From Bergeyella zoohelcum ATCC 43767 (lineage in GTDB: Bacteria; Bacteroidota; Bacteroidia; Flavobacteriales; Weeksellaceae), in NCBI RefSeq assembly GCF_000301075.1, contig NZ_JH932293.1:829708-893707 (forward strand): a DNA stretch of 64,000 bases, read 5' to 3'. A program made the translations under genes and the position numbers. Under the pieces are notes generated by a model. It was given only the letters and a program-made list of their open reading frames with translations, searched no databases and had not been told where the DNA came from. Numbering within the stretch: the stretch's first letter is position 1; every line of letters starts with the position of its first letter. Positions 51,692 through 59,272 of this stretch are shown here, piece after piece.

Positions 51692-51740
51692 ACAAAATCA
51701 CATAGAAACATCTGATGAAGATATGTCTATGTGGTTTTAA
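51692..51740. repeat. Dispersed palindromic element, copy 2
   Basis: AAAATCACATAGA (51694-51706) pairs with TCTATGTGGTTTT (51726-51738) with one G-U. The right arm CTATGTGGTTTTAA is identical to copy 1 at 6430-6443. The rest of the 51546-51825 gap shows nothing else. Confidence 0.65.
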
Positions 51741-51825
51741 ATTTGATTTATGACAATCTTAATACTTTAAAAATAGATAACGATTTTCTCTAATAAATGA
51801 CAGTTCTTGTTACAATTATTACCCC

Positions 51826-53106
51826 TTAATTCTTATAAAACTCTATGGTTTTATCTATTGCATCGGTACAAACAGGACAAAATCCATCGGGAACATTAGA
51901 TTTCATTCTACAATCTTGTACAGGGCTATAAATGCCCTTTGCGGTATATCCTCCTCCCTCAAAAACCCCTACTTCATTTTTGTATTGATCTATTCTGGGC
52001 GTAGGAATGGGCACATTTTTTTTGATTTTCTTTTTCCATTTTTGCTCAAAATTAACCAATGAGGTGATATTGGGTTCCCAAGGTTCTACAGAAAGATGAT
52101 AATAATCAGAGCCGCCCATAGAAGCGTCATAGTATTCATCTGCCAAACCTACCATACCATGTCCCAACTCATGTACGAAAACCTTATCAGAAAGTACATG
52201 CCGAGAAGAAACAATATTCATTACATTATAAAAACCACCACCGCCATAGCGTTCGGTATTAACTAAGATATACACTTGGTCATAAGGAACATTGGCTGCT
52301 ACATCGGCGATTTTAAAATTGGAAAAAGTAGTAAGATATCTCGGTTCACCGAAGGTGTAAAATTTGGAATCTAGCAAGGTATTTTTATAGGTATTTTCCC
52401 CTGGAATATCTGTCCCCGATTCTTGGGAAGGACTTTGTATAGCGTAAATATTAAAATCGTTCTTATATTTGGTGAAAGGCGGAATTGTAAAGAAATAATT
52501 AATCAGCCTTTGGGCATCCTCCATGAATTTAGGCATTTCTTCTAGCGTGTATCCTTCTGCAATGATGGCGATATCTACCTTATTTTTAGGGTTTCCATTA
52601 TTCAAAATGGGATGGACAGGGTATTTTTTAGTTTGTTCCTTTACAATACTCATGTCCGAAGGATTTACCGCATGCTGCAAAATAGTTTCAAACAGCCCTT
52701 GGATATTTCTCTTTTGAATTTCAATGATGATTTCCCTCTTTGGAAATGGCATTTGAATAGAGTTCTCAAATGATTTTGTAATATGCTTTGCCTCATCTGT
52801 CGCTTGCCACTCTTGAAATATGGGACTAAAACCTTTGGAAAAAATAAGTTGTCTAGATGCTTTATCTTTTGCCAAGAAATGGTAGGTTCCATACGCAGGA
52901 AAAATCAATTGTCCCGAAGTGCCTCCTCCGAAATAAGGCTCTTTTTTCAGCTGATGAATCACTGCATTTTGGTGATTATGCATTCCGTAAAGCAAAAAAT
53001 CTATCCTTAAACTTTCCTTCTCAAAAAAATCATCATAACTGATTTTTTGGGCGGAAAAAAATACCGTGGATAGTAAATAAATAGTGAATATTAACAGTTT
53101 ATTCAT
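51826..53106 (-). CDS. Secreted M64-family zinc metallopeptidase
   Basis: From the start at 53106 the 426-residue product has a signal peptide ending FFSAQ. An N-terminal beta domain is followed by the M64 (IgA peptidase-like) catalytic domain with VDIAIIAEGYTLEEMPKF and the zinc site H312-E-L-G-H316 followed by D323 (HELGHGMVGLADEYYD). Cys residues near the end (QDCRMKS, FCPVCTDAI) may form disulfides. Substrate unknown; IgA cleavage should not be assumed. It lies 42 bases after the S9 peptidase gene. Confidence 0.88.
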   Translation of the reverse strand: MNKLLIFTIYLLSTVFFSAQKISYDDFFEKESLRIDFLLYGMHNHQNAVIHQLKKEPYFGGGTSGQLIFPAYGTYHFLAKDKASRQLIFSKGFSPIFQEWQATDEAKHITKSFENSIQMPFPKREIIIEIQKRNIQGLFETILQHAVNPSDMSIVKEQTKKYPVHPILNNGNPKNKVDIAIIAEGYTLEEMPKFMEDAQRLINYFFTIPPFTKYKNDFNIYAIQSPSQESGTDIPGENTYKNTLLDSKFYTFGEPRYLTTFSNFKIADVAANVPYDQVYILVNTERYGGGGFYNVMNIVSSRHVLSDKVFVHELGHGMVGLADEYYDASMGGSDYYHLSVEPWEPNITSLVNFEQKWKKKIKKNVPIPTPRIDQYKNEVGVFEGGGYTAKGIYSPVQDCRMKSNVPDGFCPVCTDAIDKTIEFYKN

Positions 53107-53148
53107 GGTTTGACACAATAGAAACTTCAAATAAAATATAAAAATCGG

Positions 53149-55287
53149 TTATAAATTTTCTTTAATGTACTTAGTCATTTTATTGTACAGCTGAATGCGG
53201 GTATTTCCACCATAGATGCCGTGGTCTTTATCAGGATAAGTCATAAATTCAAATTGTTTATTTTTCTGAATGAGTTCTTCTGCAAACTCCACTGCGTTCT
53301 GGTAGTGTACATTATCATCTGCCGTTCCATGAATCATAAGAAAATTTCCTTTGAGCAATCCCGCATGAGTCGTTGGCGAATTCTCATCATAGCCTGATGG
53401 ATTTTCCTGTGGCGTTCGCATAAATCTTTCGGTGTATATGGTGTCATAATAACGCCAATTGGTTACAGGAGCTACCGCAATGCCTAGTTTAAAGACATCT
53501 GCCCCTTTGGTCAGTGCCAAACTTGCCATATATCCTCCAAAGCTCCATCCGAAAATACCAATTCTGTCTTTGTCTATATAACTTTGTTTTCCAAGCCATT
53601 TTGCTGCGGTAATTTGGTCTTCTATTTCATATTTTCCTAAATTCATATAGGTGGCTTTTTTATATGCCGTTCCTTTATAACCTGTTCCTCTGCCATCTAC
53701 ACACACTACAATGTATCCTTGCTGCGTAAGATGATTGAACCAAAGCCCATTCCCACCATCCCAAGCATTTTTCACCTGCTGAGAGCCAGGTCCAGAGTAC
53801 TGGAACATCAGTACGGGATATTTTTTATTTGGGTCAAAATTTTTTGGTTTTAGGATATAAGCATTCATCTCATCTCCCACCGCATTGGGTATGGTAAAAA
53901 ATTCTTTATTCACCATCCCATCGGCTTTTAATTGGGTAAGTAATTCATCGTTATTTCTTAGCATTTGGACTTGTTTCCCATCGTTATTTTTTAGTACGAA
54001 AGTGTTGGGTTTTTTAGCCGAAGAATGTGTTTCTATAAAATAAGAAAAATTCTGAGAAAAATTTGCGGAATAAGTTCCTTCCGTTCCAGAAAGCAAAGTG
54101 GATTTTCCATTTTTCAAATTGACTTTCGCAATCACTCTATTGATGCTCCCCTGCTGCGTGGTTTGTAAGTAAATACTATTCCTTTTGGCGTCAAATCCAT
54201 AGTAATCCGTTACTTGCCAGTTGCCTTTAGTAACTTGTTTTAGGAGTTTTCCGTCTTTGTTGTAGTGGTAAATATGCCTATTTCCATCTCTTTCACTTGC
54301 CCATAGGAATGAATTATCAGGTAAAAAAGCAATGGTAGCATCATCATTATCTATCCATTTACTATCTGTTTCTGTAAAAAGTTTTTTTACCGCACCGTTT
54401 TGGGTATTGATTTTCAATACATCGGATGCATTTTGAATTCTTTCCGAAGTTACTAAAATCACCTCATCGTTCCCATTGGTCTGAAATACATTGGGGATAT
54501 AGTAATTCTTAAACTGAGAAAGGTCTATTTTCTGTAAATTACCACTTGCCAACTGATAGAGATGTGCAGAAACTACAGAGTTTTTTTCTCCTGCCTTAGG
54601 GTACTTAAATCGCATTTCTGTAGGATATAGATTTTTCCCATAAATAGGAATGCGTACTTCTGGAACTTCAGATTCATCAAAACGAACAAAAACCAATGCG
54701 TCAGAATTCTTATTCCAATCAAACATTCGGGCATGCCCAAACTCCTCTTCGTACACCCAATCTGCAAGTCCATTAATGATTTTATTTTTCTCGCCATCGT
54801 TGGTAATTTGTACCACTTTATGGTTTTCTAAATCCTGATAGTACAAATTGTTTCCTGCTACAAAAGCCACTTTTTTACCATCGGGAGAGAATTTAGGTTC
54901 TTGAACGAAATGAGCTCCATACAGCTGCGTAGTTTTTCCTGTAACCAAATCTAATATTTCAAATTTGCCGAGGTAAGAATGTCTATACACCTTCTCACTT
55001 TTCTTTCTCAAAAGGACTTTAGACTCATCATCAGAAAAGGTATAACCTTCAAATGAACCTTTAACGATAACTCCTATCTTAGTAGAATTCTTATAGGCAT
55101 ACTTTGCTATACCTTCTTTTTCTAAAACCGTGTAATGTTCCCCATCCCTTAATGAGGATATCCCTGCTATTCCTTTGGCTTTATATGCACCTGTGTAGAT
55201 TTTTTCTACAGTAATTTCCTGACCATAGGCGGAAAAACCTAAAACAAACATCCATGCCACTACGGCAGATTTCCTTATCACTTTCAT
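53149..55287 (-). CDS. S9 family peptidase, dipeptidyl-peptidase IV type
   Basis: The 712-residue exported peptidase has a signal peptide (ending SAYGQ), an eight-bladed beta-propeller with DWVYEEEFG near residue 180, and an alpha/beta hydrolase domain. The EEE stretch matches the pair of Glu residues that hold the substrate's free amino end in DPP-IV. The triad is Ser582 in GWSFGGY, Asp657/658 in HGTADDNVH, and His689 in DKDHGIYG. It should release X-Pro or X-Ala dipeptides, which the nearby peptide transporter could import. The start at 55287 fits the signal peptide. Confidence 0.93.
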   Translation of the reverse strand: MKVIRKSAVVAWMFVLGFSAYGQEITVEKIYTGAYKAKGIAGISSLRDGEHYTVLEKEGIAKYAYKNSTKIGVIVKGSFEGYTFSDDESKVLLRKKSEKVYRHSYLGKFEILDLVTGKTTQLYGAHFVQEPKFSPDGKKVAFVAGNNLYYQDLENHKVVQITNDGEKNKIINGLADWVYEEEFGHARMFDWNKNSDALVFVRFDESEVPEVRIPIYGKNLYPTEMRFKYPKAGEKNSVVSAHLYQLASGNLQKIDLSQFKNYYIPNVFQTNGNDEVILVTSERIQNASDVLKINTQNGAVKKLFTETDSKWIDNDDATIAFLPDNSFLWASERDGNRHIYHYNKDGKLLKQVTKGNWQVTDYYGFDAKRNSIYLQTTQQGSINRVIAKVNLKNGKSTLLSGTEGTYSANFSQNFSYFIETHSSAKKPNTFVLKNNDGKQVQMLRNNDELLTQLKADGMVNKEFFTIPNAVGDEMNAYILKPKNFDPNKKYPVLMFQYSGPGSQQVKNAWDGGNGLWFNHLTQQGYIVVCVDGRGTGYKGTAYKKATYMNLGKYEIEDQITAAKWLGKQSYIDKDRIGIFGWSFGGYMASLALTKGADVFKLGIAVAPVTNWRYYDTIYTERFMRTPQENPSGYDENSPTTHAGLLKGNFLMIHGTADDNVHYQNAVEFAEELIQKNKQFEFMTYPDKDHGIYGGNTRIQLYNKMTKYIKENL

Positions 55288-55369
55288 TTTCAAATACAAT
55301 TATGGGCTAAATATACTATTTTTAAGACGATGTCTAAACTTTATGATAATAAAAATGCTACAAGCAGGG

Positions 55370-55582
55370 AAACTGTTGGCGTATGGTGATTAGCTTATAG
55401 CAATTAACCTTATAATGTTTTAGTTTTCTAACTTCCAATTTCTAAAAATCTTTGTACACAATACAATCAGACAAGTAGCCATACGCCAAAAGTCTTTATA
55501 CATTATACTTTGTACATCGTACAATTTCTAATCTCTAACTTCTAATTTCTAAAAGTCTTTGCACATTGTACAATTTCGTGCA
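55370..55582. repeat. Largest modular intergenic repeat block
   Basis: The block contains runs such as CTAATCTCTAACTTCTAATTT, words such as TATACTTTGTACATCGTAC and TTTGCACATTGTACAATTTC, and a perfect 11-base inverted pair, TTGGCGTATGG (55376-55386) and CCATACGCCAA (55479-55489). It runs right up to the panC stop. It is made of the same words as the gaps at 45300, 47990, 59215 and 61771. Confidence 0.75.
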
Positions 55583-56431
55583 TCAAGCTATTTTCATATT
55601 ATCAATCAGTCTAACGCCTTCTAAATGAGCTACCAAAAATGCTCTGTAAGATAAGTTTGGGAGAATCTCAGTAGCTGTGCGAAGCGTCTTATCATCAGCA
55701 ATAACAAAATATTCTAATTCAAAATCAGGATGTTTACTGAAAATCTCTTTTACTCTATTTTCTATTTCCGAAACACTCATTGTCTTGCTCCAATGGCGTA
55801 TTTCATTTAATGTCTCATAAATCAGTACGGCATCTTTTTTCCCTTTTTCACTCAATCTGAGATTTCGGGAACTCATCGCCAATCCATTTTCCTCACGCAT
55901 GGTAGGCACCGAATGAATAGCTATGGAAAGGCTTTTCAATTCTACTAATTTTCTAATTACCGCTACCTGCTGATAATCTTTCTCCCCAAAATAGGCATTA
56001 TCAGGCTGCACTTGACTAAAAAGCACCTCCACTACCGTGGCTACGCCTTGGAAATGTCCAGGTCTAAATTTCCCCTCCATCAGTGTTTCTATTTCCCCTA
56101 ATTCATAATGATTACTCTTGGTGCCATTAGGATACAAATCCTTTTCTTTAGGCAAGTAAAGTGCATCTACCAAGCCCGACTGTGTTAGTTTTTCTATATC
56201 TTGAACGATGGTGTTCGGGTACTTTTCAAAGTCTTCTTGATTATTAAACTGCGTGGGATTTACGAAGATAGAAGAAATTACAATGTCATTTTCAGGTCTT
56301 GCAGCTTGGTAGAGAGAAATATGCCCTTCATGTAAAGCTCCCATGGTAGGTGCAAAACCAATGGTTTTATTCTGTTTTTTACAGTTTTCAATGTATTCTT
56401 TGAGCACTTCGTAGTTGTCTAATACCCTCAT
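55583..56431 (-). CDS. panC: Pantothenate synthetase
   Basis: PanC joins pantoate and beta-alanine with ATP. The 282-residue product has the HIGH-like nucleotidyl motif APTMGALHEGHISLY, VNPTQFNNQEDFEKYP, GKFRPGHFQGVATVV, YFGEKDYQQVAVIR, MREENGLAMSSRNLRLS. A reading extended to 56599 crosses the -7 box and adds an A+T-rich hydrophobic stretch, so it was rejected. panB and panD are not in the window. Confidence 0.95.
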   Translation of the reverse strand: MRVLDNYEVLKEYIENCKKQNKTIGFAPTMGALHEGHISLYQAARPENDIVISSIFVNPTQFNNQEDFEKYPNTIVQDIEKLTQSGLVDALYLPKEKDLYPNGTKSNHYELGEIETLMEGKFRPGHFQGVATVVEVLFSQVQPDNAYFGEKDYQQVAVIRKLVELKSLSIAIHSVPTMREENGLAMSSRNLRLSEKGKKDAVLIYETLNEIRHWSKTMSVSEIENRVKEIFSKHPDFELEYFVIADDKTLRTATEILPNLSYRAFLVAHLEGVRLIDNMKIA

Positions 56432-56449
56432 TTTTGTACTATTTTTCGC

Positions 56450-56457
56450 CAAAATTA
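56450..56457 (-). promoter_or_regulatory. -7 box for panC
   Basis: TAATTTTG on the minus strand ends 18 bases before the ATG at 56431. Confidence 0.5.
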
Positions 56458-56683
56458 GAATAAAACCACGGAATAGGAAAATCAAAAGCAAAATCCTATC
56501 AATAAAGTAAATTAAAAGCAGATGCTGGCTACCCCGAAGTACGAAAAAAGTGAGTAACCCAAAAGCAGGCGAGCTTTTTATTAAAAATTTTGTATTCAAA
56601 AATAAAAATAATACATTCGCAGAGATAAAAATGAATAAAAAGAATACTTTACTAAATACTCTTACTTTTTAATTTAAAAATCT

Positions 56684-57517
56684 ATGAAATCAAATTTCAC
56701 TTTTATTATTATTTTATTCGGATTATTTCTGAATGCTCAAACCCCAAAAATATCAGGAAGTATATTTTTTCCACCACCAAAATATACCGCTGATACATTA
56801 GAAAAATCGGTACTCAATGTGTATTACGATACTTCTTTTGTAAAGAATACTAAAAATTCTAACAAGAAAACGAATACCATTATTGCTCTCAATATTGGTA
56901 AAAATTATACTCAATTTTTGGAAGTTAAGCAACAAAAAACGGATTCTCTGGATGCTTTATACAGTAAAAAAAATAAACAAATTACCGCCAAAGAATTTAA
57001 TGAATTTTTTGCTGTAGCACCACAGTGGAAATATTTTGTCCTAAAAAATAGAATAAAAAACAATGTTTTACTTCAAGGAAGAATAAAACAAACCTTCCAG
57101 TATGAAGAAGAAATACCTACAATAGAATGGAAAACTACCACTGAAAAGAAAGAAATATTAGGTTATCAATGTACAAAAGCTACTACGAAATTCAGAGGAA
57201 GAAACTATACCGCTTGGTACACTACGGACATACCGTTTAGTGAAGGTCCTTATCTTTTGGGCAATTTACCTGGACTTATTTTAGAATTGTACGATGATAA
57301 AAATCATTATTCGTTCACAGCAATAGCCGTTGATACTCAACCAAAGGATATTTACCTAAAAACCAATGATATTATTATAACATCAAGGGAGAAATTTCGC
57401 ACTGCCGAAAAATCATATCATCAAAACCCTTCTTTTTCAACACCAGAAGCCTACAATAAAGATGGTTCTACAATACGATTAAAGGAAAGACCGTATAATC
57501 CCATAGAACTCAAATAA
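56684..57517 (+). CDS. GLPGLI family exported protein
   Basis: The 277-residue protein has a signal peptide ending FLNAQ and the family-defining GNLPGLILELYDD (near residue 192), preceded by ILGYQCTKATTKFRGRNYTAWYT. The family is confined mainly to Bacteroidota and has no known biochemical role; some members sit beside TonB receptors. Here it is divergent from panC and alone upstream of the paa-like genes. Confidence 0.85.
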   Translation: MKSNFTFIIILFGLFLNAQTPKISGSIFFPPPKYTADTLEKSVLNVYYDTSFVKNTKNSNKKTNTIIALNIGKNYTQFLEVKQQKTDSLDALYSKKNKQITAKEFNEFFAVAPQWKYFVLKNRIKNNVLLQGRIKQTFQYEEEIPTIEWKTTTEKKEILGYQCTKATTKFRGRNYTAWYTTDIPFSEGPYLLGNLPGLILELYDDKNHYSFTAIAVDTQPKDIYLKTNDIIITSREKFRTAEKSYHQNPSFSTPEAYNKDGSTIRLKERPYNPIELK

Positions 57518-57610
57518 TACCATCCTCACAATATAGTGAGGATTTTTTCATCTCCTCAAAAAATTGTAAATTGCCGTCAAATTTTTTCTAAAATTAATTT
57601 ATTCTATACA

Positions 57611-58750
57611 ATGAAAATAGGAATCATAGGGTCGGGGACCATGGGGATAGGAATTGCCCAAGTGGCTGCCACGGCGATGTGTGAAGTGGTGGTTTATGAT
57701 GTGAATGCTGCCCAAACAGAAAAATCTTTGGTAGCACTTCAAAAAACACTTGCCAAGCTTACCGAAAAAGGTAAAATCTCTTCCGATGAAGCTACAGCCA
57801 TTTTGGGAAGAATAAAAAAATCAGCTTCTTTTGAGGAATTCAAAGATTGTGATTTGGTCATCGAAGCTATTGTAGAAAACAAAGAAATTAAAACTAAGGT
57901 TTTTAGTGAATTAGAAAAATTCGTTTCCAGAGATTGTATCATTGGTTCTAATACTTCCTCTATTTCCATTACCTCACTTTCGGCAGAGCTTCAGTGTCCT
58001 GAGCGGTTTGTGGGAATTCATTTCTTTAATCCTGCTCCTTTGATGCCTTTGGTAGAGGTAATTCCAGGACTTCTGACCGAGTCAGCATTGCCTCAGAAAA
58101 TCTACGATTTAATGAAATCTTGGGGTAAAACGCCTGTGATTGCTAAGGATATTCCTGGCTTTATCGTGAATAGAATTGCAAGGCCTTACTATGGTGAAGC
58201 ACTCAGAATAGTGGAAGAAAACATCGCTACGCCTGAACAAGTGGATGATGCCATGCGGACTTTAGGAAATTTTAAAATGGGTCCTTTTGAACTGATGGAT
58301 TTGATTGGTGTAGATGTTAATTTTGCCGTTACTACTACAGTATATAAAGACTATTTCTATGATGCGAAGTACAAACCCTCCCTGCTCCAGCAAAGAATGA
58401 GCGAAGCCAAATTACATGGCAGAAAAACCGGCAAAGGATTTTATTCGTATGCTGAAAATGCTGAAAAACCCATCCCCGAAAAAGATGATGTGCTTTATAA
58501 AACCATTTTTTTAAGAATTATTTCCATGCTTATCAATGAGGCGGTGGAAGCCAAGAGACTGCGTATCGCTACGGATGAAGATTTGGAACTCGCCATGCAG
58601 AAAGGCGTGAACTATCCGAAGGGATTATTAGCTTGGGGAGAGGAATTGGGTTATGCCACTATTTCCCAAACTTTACAAAACCTTTATAGCGAATATCAGG
58701 AAGAACGCTACAGAAAAAGTCCTCTTTTAACTCAATTAGCACAATCATGA
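57611..58750 (+). CDS. 3-hydroxyacyl-CoA dehydrogenase (PaaH-like)
   Basis: The 379-residue NAD-dependent enzyme has the Rossmann start GIIGSGTMGIGIAQVAA. The catalytic segment SNTSSISITSLSAELQCPERFVGIHFFNPAPLMPLVEVI carries the active His, and a helical C-terminal domain has HGRKTGKGFYSY. Its place next to paaI and paaZ suggests the 3-hydroxyadipyl-CoA step of phenylacetate breakdown. The ATG at 57611 was chosen; an earlier in-frame start adds 25 residues with no family support. Its stop overlaps the paaI ATG by 4 bases. Confidence 0.88.
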   Translation: MKIGIIGSGTMGIGIAQVAATAMCEVVVYDVNAAQTEKSLVALQKTLAKLTEKGKISSDEATAILGRIKKSASFEEFKDCDLVIEAIVENKEIKTKVFSELEKFVSRDCIIGSNTSSISITSLSAELQCPERFVGIHFFNPAPLMPLVEVIPGLLTESALPQKIYDLMKSWGKTPVIAKDIPGFIVNRIARPYYGEALRIVEENIATPEQVDDAMRTLGNFKMGPFELMDLIGVDVNFAVTTTVYKDYFYDAKYKPSLLQQRMSEAKLHGRKTGKGFYSYAENAEKPIPEKDDVLYKTIFLRIISMLINEAVEAKRLRIATDEDLELAMQKGVNYPKGLLAWGEELGYATISQTLQNLYSEYQEERYRKSPLLTQLAQS

Positions 58751-59160
58751 CGCCAAAGGAACTTGCACAATACATGCTGAACCAAGACGCTTTTTCCCAA
58801 TGGCTAGGCATACAGCTTATCGAAGTCCGAGAAAAATACTGTTTGATTGAAATGCCCATCCGAAAGGAGATGATTAACGGACTGAAAACAGTTCACGGAG
58901 GCGTTACTTTTTCTTTGGCAGATAGTGCTTTGGCATTTTCTTCTAATAATACCAATGAAGCTGCGGTGGCATTGAATTGTATTATCAATTTCGCTAAAGC
59001 TGTACGGCTGGGAGACACGCTTCGTGCCGAAAGTATTTTGATTGCAGACACCCGAAAAACAGGCATCTACGACATTACAGTCAAAAACCAAAACGATGAA
59101 CTTGTTGCCTCATTTCGTGGAACGGTTTATAAAATCAATAGGACAGTAACGGAGCTGTGA
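58747..59160 (+). CDS. paaI: PaaI-like hotdog thioesterase
   Basis: The 137-residue hotdog-fold acyl-CoA thioesterase shows QWLGIQLIEVREKYC, then MINGLKTVHGGVTFSLADSALAFSSN with the Asn, His-Gly-Gly and Asp active-site residues, and FAKAVRLGDTLRAES. In the phenylacetate pathway PaaI frees CoA trapped in dead-end thioesters. ATGA overlap with the dehydrogenase gene indicates coupling. Confidence 0.9.
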   Translation: MTPKELAQYMLNQDAFSQWLGIQLIEVREKYCLIEMPIRKEMINGLKTVHGGVTFSLADSALAFSSNNTNEAAVALNCIINFAKAVRLGDTLRAESILIADTRKTGIYDITVKNQNDELVASFRGTVYKINRTVTEL

Positions 59161-59214
59161 AAGATGAAAAAAAAAATAAAAAGTTAAAGAGTTATTATGT
59201 AACAAGGTAAAAAA

Positions 59215-59263
59215 AGTCATTGTACTTTATACTTTGTACATTATACAATTTCTCATTTCTAAT
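59215..59263. repeat. Modular intergenic repeat upstream of paaZ
   Basis: TGTACTTTATACTTTGTACATTATACAATTTCTCATTTCTAAT is built from the same words as 55490-55560 and ends just before the paaZ start codon. Confidence 0.6.
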
Positions 59264-59272
59264 AAAAAAACA

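Noticed and set aside
51826-53106. M64 protein as an IgA-specific protease
   Set aside because: The family name comes from one member; nothing in this sequence shows IgA specificity.
56432-56599. N-terminal extension of PanC
   Set aside because: It crosses the promoter and adds a hydrophobic A+T-rich stretch not present in the family.
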